Shown in pieces: positions 26,452 through 36,248 of a DNA stretch of 64,000 bases; positions within the stretch are counted from its first letter, which is position 1; each line of letters begins with the position of its first letter. The stretch comes from Citricoccus sp. CH26A. Lineage in GTDB: Bacteria; Actinomycetota; Actinomycetes; Actinomycetales; Micrococcaceae. A program made the translations under genes and the position numbers. The stretch is taken from assembly GCF_000224415.1 (NCBI RefSeq), contig NZ_AFXQ01000005.1, positions 96,792 to 160,791 on the forward strand, written 5' to 3'. The notes beneath the pieces are model-generated. The model was not told the DNA's origin. It searched no databases and was given only the letters and a program-made list of their open reading frames with translations.

Positions 26452-27126
26452 GTGACGTCCCCCCGGAGGCATTCCGGCCGGTCCCCGAGCTCGACGGCGG
26501 CCGGCACCGTCCGCCACCATCGGCCTCGCCAGTTCGCCCCCGAGCAGTTCGCGGCCTTCGAGGGGGGCCCGGACCCGGCGCAGACCGCGGAGGGCGCGGC
26601 CCTGCTCGCCCACGCCCTGCTCGACGGCGGCCGGTCCGGTGCCAGCGAGGCGACGGTCGGGCGGTTGGTCGCACTGGTCGAGGACGCCGGCATCGACACG
26701 GTGGCCCGGCTGTGGGCCGACGCTCCCGCCGTGTCCCTCGGCGGTGCCCTGTGGCGCCTGTATGCCCTGCGGACGGCGACCACCCGCAATGGCCAGCTCT
26801 GGGCCTCCTGGTACCGCTCCGGTCATGACGCCCACGTGGCCCGCGCCATCGCCGGGGCGATCGAGCCCCCCGGGGCGCGCGAACTGCAGCTGCTCACGGA
26901 CCACATCCTCACCGGTGCCTTCACGGGGGACTTCGGCGTGGCGCTGGAGCGCGCGGCCGCCTACTGCCGCGTGGTCTGCCTGGGCCAGGCGCACCACGCG
27001 GAGGCGCTGGACGCGGCCCAGCCGGCACAGGCCACGGCCCTGCTGCGCCAGGCCAAGCGGTTGCTGGGCACGGCCGAGGACCTCGAGGCCGCCGCCGCTG
27101 CCTGGCGGGCCGGAACCCTCGACTGA
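26452..27126 (+). CDS. Conserved hypothetical helical protein
   Basis: 224 residues, not recognised. Basic Ser/Arg-rich N-terminus (TSPRRHSGRSPSST), then RQFAPEQFAAFEGGPDPAQTAEGAALLAHALLDGG and an all-helical body (LWADAPAVSLGGALWRLYALRTA, GDFGVALERAAAYCRVVCLG, LRQAKRLLGTAEDLEAAAAAWRAGTL). GTG 26452 has AGAGAGG nine bases upstream; farther in-frame starts run into the tRNA promoter region. Length and style are those of actinobacterial conserved proteins of unknown role. Confidence 0.72.
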   Translation: MTSPRRHSGRSPSSTAAGTVRHHRPRQFAPEQFAAFEGGPDPAQTAEGAALLAHALLDGGRSGASEATVGRLVALVEDAGIDTVARLWADAPAVSLGGALWRLYALRTATTRNGQLWASWYRSGHDAHVARAIAGAIEPPGARELQLLTDHILTGAFTGDFGVALERAAAYCRVVCLGQAHHAEALDAAQPAQATALLRQAKRLLGTAEDLEAAAAAWRAGTLD

Positions 27127-27318
27127 GTATTCCGCGTTCAGCGGCGGGCTGATCCCCGCGCCCGAGGTGGACAGCCCGGGGCCGGGGCGCGCACACTGGA
27201 TACCGGTGCCGGACCGCGGTAACCCCGGGCTCCAATATTCTGCCGCCATGAGCGGCCACTCGCCGAGAGGCGTTCCCGGTCCGGCACCGCCCCACCCTTC
27301 GGGATATCCTGCACGGTG

Positions 27319-27945
27319 ATGAACCTTTCTCTCTCGCGCCTGCTGGCACCGGACCCGGCCAGCCTCGAGCATCTCGCCGCCCTCGCCCAGGGGATGCGGG
27401 CCGCCGTCGACCGCGTGGCCCAGCTGATGGCCGCCCCCACGGCGCCCGCGGCCGGGGCCGACCAGGAGCTGACCGTGATCGACACGGAGGCCACGGCCCG
27501 GCACATGGCCCTGCTGACCAGCCTGCGCAGTGCCTTCATCACCCCCCTGCCCCGGCAGGACCTGTACCTGCTGGCGGACGGCATGAACGACGCCGTGGAG
27601 AAGTTCTGCAACGCCGGGACCCTCATCCTCTTCACCGAGCAGTACCGGCTTCCCGAGGCTCCGCTGGACATCCTGGAGATCCTGGGCCGGCAGGCCGACC
27701 TGTTCCGGGACGCCACCGGGCAGTTCCGTGACCTCGACGAGCTCGAGGAGACGTGGATCCAGCTCCAGCGGCTGTCCAAGCGGTCCGAGCGGCTCATGAC
27801 CCAGTGGGTCGCCGGCATGAGCGACGACCTGTTGCAGCGCAACTACAACCGCCAGCGGGAGACCGCCCACGCGCTCAACGCCGCCCTGGCCAGCGTGCGC
27901 GGGATCATCGCCCATCTCGGCAGCATCCTCGTCCGGGAGTCCTGA
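27319..27945 (+). CDS. DUF47 family phosphate transport regulator (PhoU-like)
   Basis: 208 residues, all helical, with the DUF47 pattern: FSLLA-type start, DTEATARHMALLTSLRSAFITPLPRQDLYLLADGMNDAVE and a C-terminal VRGIIAHLGSIL. These PhoU-like proteins accompany PiT transporters and are thought to control phosphate flux. TATCCT at 27305-27310 precedes both GTG 27316 and ATG 27319; the start is one of the two. PiT follows after four bases. Confidence 0.88.
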   Translation: MNLSLSRLLAPDPASLEHLAALAQGMRAAVDRVAQLMAAPTAPAAGADQELTVIDTEATARHMALLTSLRSAFITPLPRQDLYLLADGMNDAVEKFCNAGTLILFTEQYRLPEAPLDILEILGRQADLFRDATGQFRDLDELEETWIQLQRLSKRSERLMTQWVAGMSDDLLQRNYNRQRETAHALNAALASVRGIIAHLGSILVRES

Positions 27946-27949
27946 GCCC

Positions 27950-28969
27950 GTGCCCACGGTCATGACGATCATGCTGGTCGTCGTCCTCGCACTGTCCGTC
28001 GTCTACGGGCTCGTCAACGGCATGCGTGACGCCCCCAACGCCGTCGCCCTCCCCGTGCGCCAACGGGCCCTGACCCCCGGGGCGGCCCTCCTGCTCGCCG
28101 CCGTCATGAACCTGGTCGGCGGGGTGCTCTCCGGGGGATTCATGACGGCCGCCTGGCAGGGCCTCCCGGAGGAGCTGCACGGGGGCGGGCAGGGACTGCT
28201 GCTGGCCGGCGTCGGGTTCCTCGTGGCGGTGGGCTGGGGCCTGTTCGCCTGGTCCCGTGGCATGCCGGTCTCCATGACCCACTCGATCATCTCCGCGGTC
28301 CTCGGCGGCAGCCTCGCCCTGGCGATCACCGGAGACCTCGGGCTGTACGCCGGCTGGTCGGCCGGGCTGCTGGTCGCCATGATGCTGGGACTGGTCCTGA
28401 GCGTCCTGTTGGCCTGGTTCCTGTCCTGGCTGCTCGTCACCCCGGCCACCTGGCTAGCGCGGGACGCCGCGCCCGGCACGGTGAACCACGGATCGCGGAT
28501 GGCCCTGGCCGTCAGCGCGGCCGCCAACGCCCTCGGCCACGGCGTGCAGTCCGGGACGCGGATGACCTTCGTGCTGCTCCTGGCGTTCGCCGGCACCGGG
28601 GCACCGTCCGCCGTGGGCTGGTGGGTCCCCCTGTCCGTCGGGACGGTCCTGGCGGCCGGCACCCTGTTCGGGGGATGGCGCATCGCCCACACCCTGACGG
28701 AGCGGATCGTCGACCTCGATCCCCTGCGGGCCGGCATCGCGTCACTGGTCAGCGCCGCGCTCCTGTTCATGGGCGCCTATGCCCTCCACCTCCCGCTGTC
28801 CTCCACGCACGCCACGGTGGCCTCCATCGTGGGGGCCGGGCAGAACCAGCCCTACACCTCGGTGCGCTGGCCCGCGGTGTCCCGGATCGCGGCCTACTGG
28901 GTGGCCACGCTGCTGGTGTGCGCCGGTGCCGCCCTGCTGATCACCGCGGCCGGCTCCCCACTGCTCTGA
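27950..28969 (+). CDS. PiT family inorganic phosphate transporter
   Basis: 339 residues with about ten TM segments. The two inverted PiT signatures are present: VVYGLVNGMRDAPNAVALPV in TM1 and HLPLSSTHATVASIVGAG near the C-terminus, plus SMTHSIISAVLGG in the middle. The N-terminal signature has Pro where Ala is usual (D-A-P-N). Low-affinity, ion-coupled phosphate uptake is expected. GTG start four bases after DUF47; one operon. Convergent with pstSCAB. Confidence 0.9.
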   Translation: MPTVMTIMLVVVLALSVVYGLVNGMRDAPNAVALPVRQRALTPGAALLLAAVMNLVGGVLSGGFMTAAWQGLPEELHGGGQGLLLAGVGFLVAVGWGLFAWSRGMPVSMTHSIISAVLGGSLALAITGDLGLYAGWSAGLLVAMMLGLVLSVLLAWFLSWLLVTPATWLARDAAPGTVNHGSRMALAVSAAANALGHGVQSGTRMTFVLLLAFAGTGAPSAVGWWVPLSVGTVLAAGTLFGGWRIAHTLTERIVDLDPLRAGIASLVSAALLFMGAYALHLPLSSTHATVASIVGAGQNQPYTSVRWPAVSRIAAYWVATLLVCAGAALLITAAGSPLL

Positions 28970-28986
28970 GCGGCCGGCGGACGACG

Positions 28987-29019
28987 ACGGGGCGGGATCC
29001 CTCCTGGGTCCCGCCCCGT
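28987..29019. terminator. Bidirectional terminator between PiT and pstB
   Basis: 11-bp stem ACGGGGCGGGA / TCCCGCCCCGT (28987-28997 with 29009-29019) with an 11-base loop, lying between two convergent phosphate-transport operons. Confidence 0.75.
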
Positions 29020-29036
29020 GGCGCGTCGCGCCCGGA

Positions 29037-29816
29037 TCAGCCGAAGCGGCCGGAGACGTAGTCCTCGGTCTGCTTGTTCGAGGGGTTGTTGAAGATCACC
29101 GAGGTGTCGTCGTACTCGATGAGCTTGCCCGGCTTGCCGGTTCCGGCGATGTTGAAGAACGCCGTCTTGTCCGCCACGCGCGCCGCCTGCTGCATGTTGT
29201 GGGTCACGATGACGACGGTGTAGTTGTCCTTGAGCTCGTTGATGAGGTCCTCGATCGCCAGGGTGGAGATCGGGTCCAGCGCCGAACAGGGCTCGTCCAT
29301 CAGGATGACATCGGGCTCCACCGCGATCGACCGGGCGATGCACAGGCGCTGCTGCTGGCCGCCGGACAGACCGGAGCCCGGCTTGTCGAGGCGGTCCTTG
29401 ACCTCGTTCCACAGGTTGGCACCGCGCAGCGACTTCTCCACGATCCCGTCCGCGGTGGACTTGGACATGCGGGTGCCGTTCAGCTTGTAGCCGGCCAGGA
29501 TGTTGTCCCGGATGGACATGGTGGGGAACGGGTTGGGCCGCTGGAAGACCATGCCGACCATGGTGCGGACGGTGACCGGGTCCACGCCCGGGTCGTAGAT
29601 GTCCTCCCCGTCCAGCAGCAGCCTGCCCTCGGCCCGGGCCCCGGGCAGGACCTCGTGCATGCGGTTGATGGTCCGCAGGAAGGTCGTCTTGCCGCAACCG
29701 GAGGGCCCGATGAACGCGGTCACGGACCGCGGCTCGATGTTGATGTTGACGCCCTCCACAGCCCGGAAGTTGCCGTAGTAGACGTTCAGGTCGACGGCGT
29801 CGATGCGCTTGGACAT
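29037..29816 (-). CDS. pstB: Phosphate ABC transporter ATP-binding protein
   Basis: 259 residues. Walker [11 protein letters not shown]-loop VFQRPNPFP (PstB-specific), signature [16 protein letters not shown], Walker [18 protein letters not shown]-loop [11 protein letters not shown], and the end pattern [16 protein letters not shown]. Energises high-affinity phosphate uptake with PstC and PstA. Last gene of pstSCAB; no phoU follows. ATG 29816. Confidence 0.97.
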   Translation of the reverse strand: MSKRIDAVDLNVYYGNFRAVEGVNINIEPRSVTAFIGPSGCGKTTFLRTINRMHEVLPGARAEGRLLLDGEDIYDPGVDPVTVRTMVGMVFQRPNPFPTMSIRDNILAGYKLNGTRMSKSTADGIVEKSLRGANLWNEVKDRLDKPGSGLSGGQQQRLCIARSIAVEPDVILMDEPCSALDPISTLAIEDLINELKDNYTVVIVTHNMQQAARVADKTAFFNIAGTGKPGKLIEYDDTSVIFNNPSNKQTEDYVSGRFG

Positions 29817-29848
29817 GTGTCTTTCCTTCTCCTTGTGGTCTGCTCGGC

Positions 29849-31033
29849 TCAGCGGCCGGTCTTCTTCGGCGCGAAGGCCTTGGCGACGATGCGGGCGATG
29901 AGGTTGAGCAGCATCACGATGACGATGAGGACCAGGGCCGCGGCCCAGGCACGCTCAGCGGACGGGTCGGCCGCGGCGGGCGCGGTGGGATTGATGAGCT
30001 GGCGGTAGATGTACACCGGCAGGGCGGTCATCCAGCCGTCGAAGGGGTTCCAGTTGGTGGTGGCGATGTACCCGGCCGTCACCAGGATCGGGGCCGTCTC
30101 ACCGGTCACGCGGGCGATCGACAGCGTCACGCCGGAGGCGATGCCGGACATGGCCGTCGGCAGGACCACCTTGAAGATGGTCCGCCACTTGCGCACGCCG
30201 AGGGCGTAGGAGGCCTCCCGGAGCTCGTTCGGCACCACCCGCAGCATCTCCTCGGTGGAGCGGACGACCACCGGGATCATCAGCACGGACAGCGCGATGG
30301 CCGCGCTCAAACCCATCTTGACCATCTGGAGCTGGCGCGGCCCGTCCCCGATGAACGTGGTGATGACCAGCTGGACGGCCGCGAAGGCGAACAGGCCGGC
30401 CACGATGGAGGGAATGCCGGTCATGACGTCGACGAAGAACACGATGGCCCGGGAGAACCAGCCGCCGCGGCCGTACTCCACCAGGTAGATGGAGGTCAGC
30501 AGGCCGATGGGGACGGAGATGATGGTGGCCAGCAGGGTGATCATCAGGGTGCCGACCAGTCCGTGCAGGAACCCGCCGGCCAGGGGGGCGCCTTCGGTCT
30601 GGGTGGCGATGTCGTCCGATCCGGTGACGCCCTGCATGTCCCGCCACAGCAGTTGCGGGGTCTCCAGGAGCGTGGGCAGTCCGTTGGCAGCGACCGTCCA
30701 GAGCACCGAGATCAGCGGGATCAGCGCCAGGAGGAACGCCGCCCAGACCAGGTTCCGCCACAGTCCGTCCGTGGCCCGCCGGGAGTTCTCGATCACCCGG
30801 GTGGCCAGGTACATGCCGAGGACGTAGAGGACCGCGGCGATGACCAGCCATCCCACCCAGCTGAAGCTGCCACCGCCCAGCAGCGCGGTGATGCCGGCGG
30901 CGACCACGAGGGCACCCGCCAGCACGGCGATCCAGGTCCAGCCCGGTTTCTGCCCCGCGGTCAGGGAGTTCTTCTTCTTCCCACCGGGCACGGAGGTGCG
31001 CTGCGGTGCGGCCGTGTCATTCGAGATGGTCAT
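29849..31033 (-). CDS. pstA: Phosphate ABC transporter permease PstA
   Basis: 394 residues, about 100 longer than E. coli PstA. The extra length is an N-terminal extension with two added hydrophobic segments ([32 protein letters not shown]) before the canonical core ([25 protein letters not shown] onward). Permease loop [29 protein letters not shown] 31033 shares its A with the TGA stop of pstC. Confidence 0.95.
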   Translation of the reverse strand: MTISNDTAAPQRTSVPGGKKKNSLTAGQKPGWTWIAVLAGALVVAAGITALLGGGSFSWVGWLVIAAVLYVLGMYLATRVIENSRRATDGLWRNLVWAAFLLALIPLISVLWTVAANGLPTLLETPQLLWRDMQGVTGSDDIATQTEGAPLAGGFLHGLVGTLMITLLATIISVPIGLLTSIYLVEYGRGGWFSRAIVFFVDVMTGIPSIVAGLFAFAAVQLVITTFIGDGPRQLQMVKMGLSAAIALSVLMIPVVVRSTEEMLRVVPNELREASYALGVRKWRTIFKVVLPTAMSGIASGVTLSIARVTGETAPILVTAGYIATTNWNPFDGWMTALPVYIYRQLINPTAPAAADPSAERAWAAALVLIVIVMLLNLIARIVAKAFAPKKTGR

Positions 31034-32001
31034 CAGTTCGCTCCCGAGAATTCCTTGTGGCGGCTGACGATCCAGCGGGCCACCATGTTGACCGCGAGGG
31101 TGATGATGAACAGCATGAGGCCGGCGGCGATCAGCTCAGACTGGCGCATGCCGAAGGCCTCGGGGAAGTTCAGGGCGATCTCCGAGGGGATGGTCGCATT
31201 GCGACCGGACTGGATGAGGCTCCAGGAGAAGATGCCCGGGGACAGCACCAGGGTCACGGCCATGGTCTCGCCCAGGGCGCGGCCGAGGCCGAGCATGATC
31301 GAGGAGACGATGCCGGCGCGGGCGAACGGGAAGACGGTCATCTTGACCATCTCCCACCGGGTGGCACCCAGGGCGAGGGCGGCCTCCTCGTGCAGCTTCG
31401 GCGTCTGCAGGAAGATCTCCCGGCACAGGGAGGTGATGATCGGCAGGATCATCACGGCCAGGACGACGCCGGAGGTCAGCAGGGTGCGTCCGGTCGTGGT
31501 CGGGGTCCCCCCGAACAGCGGGATCCAGCCGAGGTACTCGTTCAGCCAGGCGTAGATCGGCACCATCGCCCCGGCCAGGACCGTCATGCCCCACGCGCCG
31601 AAGACCACGGAGGGGATGGCGGCGAGCAGGTCGATGACGTAGCCGACGGGAGTCGCGATGGACCGGGGCGCGTAGTGGGAGATGTACAGGGCGATGCCGA
31701 CGGCCACGGGGGTGGCCAGCAGGATGGCGATGATCGAGGCGATCAGGGTGCCGGCCATCAACGGCCAGACGTATTGCCAGAAGGTGTCGGCGCTCTCGAT
31801 GGTGTCCTGGTCGGAGAAGGCCTCGGGCCACAGGGCCGGGAGCGACTCGATGAGCAGGAAGACCGCCACGAAGGCGAGGACCAGCAGGATCACGATCCCG
31901 GCGGTGAGCGCCAGGCCAGAGAAGACGCGGTCGCCCGCCTCGCCGCCGCGCGAGCCCTTGAGCGACGTCCTCCTGGACGGCTCGGTGGCTGTGTCAGTCA
32001 C
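31033..32001 (-). CDS. pstC: Phosphate ABC transporter permease PstC
   Basis: 322 residues. N-terminal cytoplasmic tail then six TM segments. PstC features: the large loop WPEAFSDQDTIESADTFWQYVWPLMAGTL, VFGAWGMTVL, MILPIITSLCREIF, the EAA-like loop EEAALALGATRWEMVKMTVFPFARAGI and LGRALGETMAVTLVL. GTG start with AGGGAG seven bases upstream. Forms the channel with PstA. Confidence 0.96.
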   Translation of the reverse strand: MTDTATEPSRRTSLKGSRGGEAGDRVFSGLALTAGIVILLVLAFVAVFLLIESLPALWPEAFSDQDTIESADTFWQYVWPLMAGTLIASIIAILLATPVAVGIALYISHYAPRSIATPVGYVIDLLAAIPSVVFGAWGMTVLAGAMVPIYAWLNEYLGWIPLFGGTPTTTGRTLLTSGVVLAVMILPIITSLCREIFLQTPKLHEEAALALGATRWEMVKMTVFPFARAGIVSSIMLGLGRALGETMAVTLVLSPGIFSWSLIQSGRNATIPSEIALNFPEAFGMRQSELIAAGLMLFIITLAVNMVARWIVSRHKEFSGAN

Positions 32002-32093
32002 GGTGACTCCCTTCGGAGTTCGTGGTGCGGGCGGTGCTCCCGCATCCCGGGGGTGGATGTCCTATGAGGAAATGGCGTTCACAGCATGGCACA

Positions 32094-32125
32094 GCCGCCG
32101 GCCCTCACGAAGAAGGACCGGCGGC
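32094..32125 (-). terminator. Hairpin between pstS and pstC
   Basis: 8-bp stem GCCGCCGG / CCGGCGGC (32094-32101 with 32118-32125), 16-base loop, in the 162-base gap after pstS. Possible attenuator giving more PstS than permease. Confidence 0.45.
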
Positions 32126-32163
32126 CGCAGCACGTGCTACCCACGTCCGGTGTGAGTGGGATG

Positions 32164-33249
32164 TCAGCCCTGGACGGTGATGCCCTGGATGTTCTCCATG
32201 GCGGCCTCGCGGGTGGCGTCGGAGATCGGGGCGTTGCCCGCGGACTCCGCGGCGGTGGCCTGTCCGTCCTCGGACACGACGTACTCGGCGAAGGCCTTGG
32301 CCATGTCCGCGGTCTCCTGGTCCTGGTACTGGTGGCAGAAGATCTCGTAGGTGACCAGGACCACCGGGTAGACGCCGGCCTCGGTGGTGGTGCGGTCGAG
32401 TTCGAGCGCCCCGGCGAGCCCCTCTCCGGCGGTCTCCACGGCGCGGGCGGCGGCCTCGGAGGAGTACGGCACGTACTCCTCGCCAACCTTCACGGCCACC
32501 GTGCCCAGGTTGCCGATCTGGGAGGCGTCGGCGTAGGTGATGGCACCGTCGGTGGACTGCGCCAGGGAGACGACACCGGAGGTCTGCTGGGCGGACTCGG
32601 CGGTGATCTCGGTGGGCCAGGTCTCGACGACGTCGTAGGTCCAGGACTCCGGGGCGGCGGCGGCCAGGTAATCGGTGAAGTTCTCGGTGGTGCCCGAGTC
32701 ATCGGCGCGGTGCACGACGGTGATCTTGGTGTCCGGCAGCTCGGTGTCCGGGTTCTGCTCGGCGATGGCCGGGTCGTTCCAGGTGGTGATCTCGCCGGTG
32801 AAGACCTTGGCGATGGTGTCGGCGTCCATGTTGACCTGGTCGACGCCCTCGAGGTTGAAGGCCACGGCGACCGGGGAGATGTAGGCCGGGACGTGGAAGA
32901 CACCCTCCGGGCCGCAGACGGACTCCGACTGGCTGATCTCCTCCTCGTCCATCGCGGCGTCGGAGCCGGCGAAGGAGTACTGGCCGGCCAGGAAGCCCTC
33001 GCGTCCGGAGCCGGAGCCCACCGGGTCGTAGGAGACGGTGAGGTCCGGGTGGACCTCGGTCACGCCGTTGGTCCACGCGGTCATGCCCGCTTCCTGCGAG
33101 GAGGCGCCACCGCCGATCAGGTTGCCCGCGACGGAGCCGTTGCCCTCGGCCGCGGTGTCCGAGGAACCGCCGTTGCCGCCACAGGCGGTCAGGGCGAGAG
33201 CAGCGACGGAGAGGACCGCAGCGGAGCGGCCAAAGCGAAGAGCCTTCAC
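32164..33249 (-). CDS. pstS: Phosphate-binding lipoprotein PstS
   Basis: 361 residues, GTG start with AGAGG seven bases upstream. Lipobox LALTAC at about residue 23. Phosphate-binding motifs: GGGASSQEAGMTAW, YDPVGSGSGREGFLAGQYSFAGSDAAM, ITVVHRADDSGTTENFTDYL. The C-terminus has the PstS pattern FCHQYQDQETADMAKAFAEYVVSEDGQ. First gene of pstSCAB; a Pho-box-like repeat lies about 150 bases upstream. Confidence 0.97.
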   Translation of the reverse strand: MKALRFGRSAAVLSVAALALTACGGNGGSSDTAAEGNGSVAGNLIGGGASSQEAGMTAWTNGVTEVHPDLTVSYDPVGSGSGREGFLAGQYSFAGSDAAMDEEEISQSESVCGPEGVFHVPAYISPVAVAFNLEGVDQVNMDADTIAKVFTGEITTWNDPAIAEQNPDTELPDTKITVVHRADDSGTTENFTDYLAAAAPESWTYDVVETWPTEITAESAQQTSGVVSLAQSTDGAITYADASQIGNLGTVAVKVGEEYVPYSSEAAARAVETAGEGLAGALELDRTTTEAGVYPVVLVTYEIFCHQYQDQETADMAKAFAEYVVSEDGQATAAESAGNAPISDATREAAMENIQGITVQG

Positions 33250-33589
33250 AGAATTGCCTCTTTCAGGATGGATGACAGTGCCGGAGAGGACCTACCCCCG
33301 GCTACCAGTGGTCACATGGCGCGGGATTCGGGTGCCGCAGGCCTCGTTCCGCGGTCGAACCTATGGGGGGAAGGTGAAGCACTGGGCGGTCGAAGATTAA
33401 CGCCACGTTAACGAGACCCCGGGCCCCGGGGCCGCACACGGCTGCGGGACCGGCGAATTCACGAGATGACAGGGCCGGGACCGTCAGTCCGTGACCCATC
33501 CCTCGCGGGGCCGTGAGAAACATCACCGTGCAGCGTCCGTGGTTCCGCACCGGCCGCCGGAGCCCGTCGTCGGTGGACGGTCCACACCC
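33250..33589. other. Divergent intergenic region upstream of pstS and the FUSC gene
   Basis: About 340 bases without a gene. Contains the pstS leader, a Pho-box-like direct repeat (33391-33412) and the FUSC promoter at its right end. Nothing else recognised. Confidence 0.6.
33391..33412 (-). promoter_or_regulatory. Pho-box-like 11-bp direct repeat upstream of pstS
   Basis: Read on the minus strand: GTTAACGTGGC followed at once by GTTAATCTTCG, two 11-base units sharing GTTAAY. The 11-base period and GTT-A core match actinobacterial PhoP/PhoR boxes. A further CTTCACC lies at 33372-33378. Regulation by phosphate starvation is inferred from this and from known pst control. Confidence 0.6.
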
Positions 33590-33595
33590 TACTCT
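33590..33595 (+). promoter_or_regulatory. -10 hexamer of leaderless FUSC gene
   Basis: TACTCT, six bases before ATG 33602; no ribosome site. Confidence 0.5.
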
Positions 33596-33601
33596 GGTCT
33601 C

Positions 33602-34762
33602 ATGCACCAGCAAGCGACCGGTTCTCCCGGCCCCACCGCCCTGCGGCGGGGCTGGTCCCGGGCCCGGTCCTTCGTCGCCCGGCGGGCCCGCACCGGGGCC
33701 GCGCGGGCGCGCGCGGCGGTGGTCCCCGCGGCCCTGAGCGCGGTGTGCGCGGTCCTGGCCTACGCCTTCGCCGAGTTCGTCCTGGGACACGAGGACCCGC
33801 TGTTCGCCGCCACCGCCTCGCTCATCGCCCTCGGCTTCAACCGCGAGCCCAAGGTCCGCAAGGTGCTCGAGGTGGCGGCCGGCTGCACCCTGGGCATCCT
33901 CGTCGGCGACCTCATGCAGGCCGTGCTCGGCCAGGGGTACTGGCAGGCCGTCCTGGTGGTGTTCACCTCCATCATGGTGGCCCGCTTCCTGGACTCCGGG
34001 GCCGCCTTCACCCTGCAGATGAGCCTGCAGTCCATCCTGGTCGTCCTGTTGCCCGCCGCGGAGGGCGGCCCCTTCACGCGCAGCGTCGATGCCGTGGTCG
34101 GGGGGTTCATCGCCCTGCTGGTGACGCTGCTGTACCCGAAGAACCTGCAGAAGGAGGCCGCCACCGGGCTGCGAGACCTCTACGCCACCGTGACCCGGGC
34201 GCTGCGCGACTGCTCGGAGGCGCTGCGCCACCACGAGTCCCGCACGGCCTGGATGGCCCTGGTGGCCTGCCGCGGGACCCAGTCCGCCGTGGACAACCTG
34301 CACAAGGACGTGCGCAACGCCCAGGAGGTCGCGACCTTCTCCCCCACCCAGCGCCACTCCCGGCCCGTGCTGGAGTCCACCGCGCAGACCGTGGAGAAGT
34401 CCGACCTGGCGGTGCGCAGCCTGCGCATCGTGGCCCGGCGGGTCATCAGCGTCATCGACCACGACTCCCTCGACGAGCAGGGCACCCTACTGCTGGCCGA
34501 CTGGTTCGACGAGGCGGCCGATGCCGTCGAGATCCTCGGCCGCTCCCTCGGCGAGCCGGCCGCGCGCGGCCGGCACAAGTCCCTGTCCGTGGCCCGCGAG
34601 GCCCTGGGCGGCGCCGCGGGGCGCCTGGATCCCCCGGAGCTGGGCGCCACCTCCCTGCACGGGGAGGCCCTGGTCATGCTGCTGCGGCCCATGATGGTCG
34701 ACCTGATCGAGGCCACCGGTTCCTCCCACGACGACGCGGTGGCCTACCTGCCGCCCCTGTGA
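33602..34762 (+). CDS. FUSC / aromatic acid exporter-like membrane protein
   Basis: 386 residues. Basic N-terminus (RARSFVARRARTGAARARAA), then about four TM segments between residues 40 and 190 (ALSAVCAVLAYAFAEFVLG, VRKVLEVAAGCTLGILVGDLM, AVLVVFTSIMVARFL, VDAVVGGFIALLVTLLYP), then a long cytoplasmic helical domain. Pattern PLFAATASLIALGF...EPKVRKVLEVAAGCTLGILVG is that of FUSC/ArAE half-size proteins. Substrate unknown. ATG 33602 follows TACTCT by six bases. Confidence 0.82.
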   Translation: MHQQATGSPGPTALRRGWSRARSFVARRARTGAARARAAVVPAALSAVCAVLAYAFAEFVLGHEDPLFAATASLIALGFNREPKVRKVLEVAAGCTLGILVGDLMQAVLGQGYWQAVLVVFTSIMVARFLDSGAAFTLQMSLQSILVVLLPAAEGGPFTRSVDAVVGGFIALLVTLLYPKNLQKEAATGLRDLYATVTRALRDCSEALRHHESRTAWMALVACRGTQSAVDNLHKDVRNAQEVATFSPTQRHSRPVLESTAQTVEKSDLAVRSLRIVARRVISVIDHDSLDEQGTLLLADWFDEAADAVEILGRSLGEPAARGRHKSLSVAREALGGAAGRLDPPELGATSLHGEALVMLLRPMMVDLIEATGSSHDDAVAYLPPL

Positions 34763-34820
34763 GACTCCTGCGCCCCCCCACGGCCACCGGGTGCTCCCCT
34801 AGCGCGTCCGTGAGCGCCAT

Positions 34821-34826
34821 TAGCCT
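34821..34826 (+). promoter_or_regulatory. -10 hexamer of leaderless radA
   Basis: TAGCCT, six bases before ATG 34833. Confidence 0.45.
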
Positions 34827-34832
34827 TGGTCC

Positions 34833-36239
34833 ATGGCTACCAAGACCGCCAAGCGCGTGAACCCCGGCTACCGCTGCAGCGAATGCGGATGGACCACCGT
34901 CAAGTGGGTCGGCCGCTGCGGGGAGTGCCAGGCCTGGGGCACCGTGGTCGAGACCGGTGCGGACGCGACCTCCGGCCGCACCCCGGCGGCCACCATCGCC
35001 GTGCCCGCCGTGCGCATCGGTGACGTGGACGCCTCGCAGGCACGCTTCCACACCACCGGCGTCTCCGAGCTGGACCGCGTGCTGGGCGGGGGACTGGTAC
35101 CGGGTGCCGTCGTGCTGATGGCCGGCGAACCGGGCATCGGCAAGTCCACGCTGCTGCTGGACGTGGCGGCCAAGGTCGCCCGGCACCGCCGCCCGGAGGG
35201 CGACACCCGTACCGTGCTCTACGTGACGGGTGAGGAGTCGGCGGCCCAGGTGCGGTTGCGCGCCGACCGCATCGGGGCGGTGGCGGACACCCTGTTCCTG
35301 GCGGCCGAGACCGATCTCGGCCGGGCACTGGGGCAGATCGAGAAGGCCGACCCGGATCTGTTGATCGTGGACTCCGTCCAGACACTGCAGTCCCAGTCCG
35401 TCGAGGGCACCGGGGGCGGTGTCACCCAGGTCCGGGAGGTGGCGGCCAGCCTGATCAACGAGGCCAAGTCGCGGAACATGACCACCGTGCTGGTCGGTCA
35501 CGTGACCAAGGACGGCTCCATCGCGGGGCCGAGGCTGCTCGAGCACCTCGTGGACGTGGTGTGCCAGTTCGAGGGCGAACGGCATTCGCGGCTGCGCCTC
35601 GTGCGGGCCGTGAAGAACCGGTTCGGCCCCACGGACGAGGTGGGCTGCTTCGACCTCGGTGAGGCCGGCATCCACTCCCTCGAGGATCCCTCCGGGCTGT
35701 TCCTGTCCGGCACCAAGGAACCGGTGGAGGGCACCTGCGTGACCGTCACCCTCGAGGGACGACGGCCCCTGGTGGCCGAGGTGCAGTCGCTGCTGACGCC
35801 GTCCGGACAGGGAGCGGCCCGGCGCACGGTCAGCGGCCTCGACTCGGCACGCATCACCATGATCCTGGCCATCCTGCAGCGGCGGGCCAACTTCCCGCTC
35901 ACGGACGACGACTGCTACGTGGCCACGGTCGGCGGCGTCCGCCTGACGGAACCGGCCTCAGACCTCGCCGCAGCCCTGGCCATCGCCAGCGCCAAGCTCC
36001 AGGCGCCCGTGCCGCCGGGCATGATCGCCTTCGGCGAGCTGGGCCTGGCCGGGGAGGTGCGGCCGGTCCCCGGCATCGGGCGGCGGATCCGCGAGGCGGC
36101 CCGACTGGGCTTCCGCCGGGCGGTGGTGCCCGTCTCGCCCGAACCGCTGGGTGATGTGCCCGAGAACGTCACGGTCTCCGAGGTGACGAGCCTGAACGAG
36201 GCGCTGGGCACCATGCGCGCCTGGGTGAACGGGACGTGA
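34833..36239 (+). CDS. radA: DNA repair protein RadA
   Basis: 468 residues. N-terminal zinc finger C15-x2-C18-x10-C29-x2-C32 (YRCSECGWTTVKWVGRCGEC). RecA-like ATPase with Walker A GEPGIGKST near residue 100, Walker B LLIVDSVQTL, and the RadA-specific KNRFG motif. C-terminal Lon protease-like domain (DDDCYVATVGGVRLTEPASDLAAALAIASA). Acts in branch migration during recombination. Convergent with the next gene, nine bases apart. Confidence 0.97.
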   Translation: MATKTAKRVNPGYRCSECGWTTVKWVGRCGECQAWGTVVETGADATSGRTPAATIAVPAVRIGDVDASQARFHTTGVSELDRVLGGGLVPGAVVLMAGEPGIGKSTLLLDVAAKVARHRRPEGDTRTVLYVTGEESAAQVRLRADRIGAVADTLFLAAETDLGRALGQIEKADPDLLIVDSVQTLQSQSVEGTGGGVTQVREVAASLINEAKSRNMTTVLVGHVTKDGSIAGPRLLEHLVDVVCQFEGERHSRLRLVRAVKNRFGPTDEVGCFDLGEAGIHSLEDPSGLFLSGTKEPVEGTCVTVTLEGRRPLVAEVQSLLTPSGQGAARRTVSGLDSARITMILAILQRRANFPLTDDDCYVATVGGVRLTEPASDLAAALAIASAKLQAPVPPGMIAFGELGLAGEVRPVPGIGRRIREAARLGFRRAVVPVSPEPLGDVPENVTVSEVTSLNEALGTMRAWVNGT

Positions 36240-36248
36240 CGGACCGCG

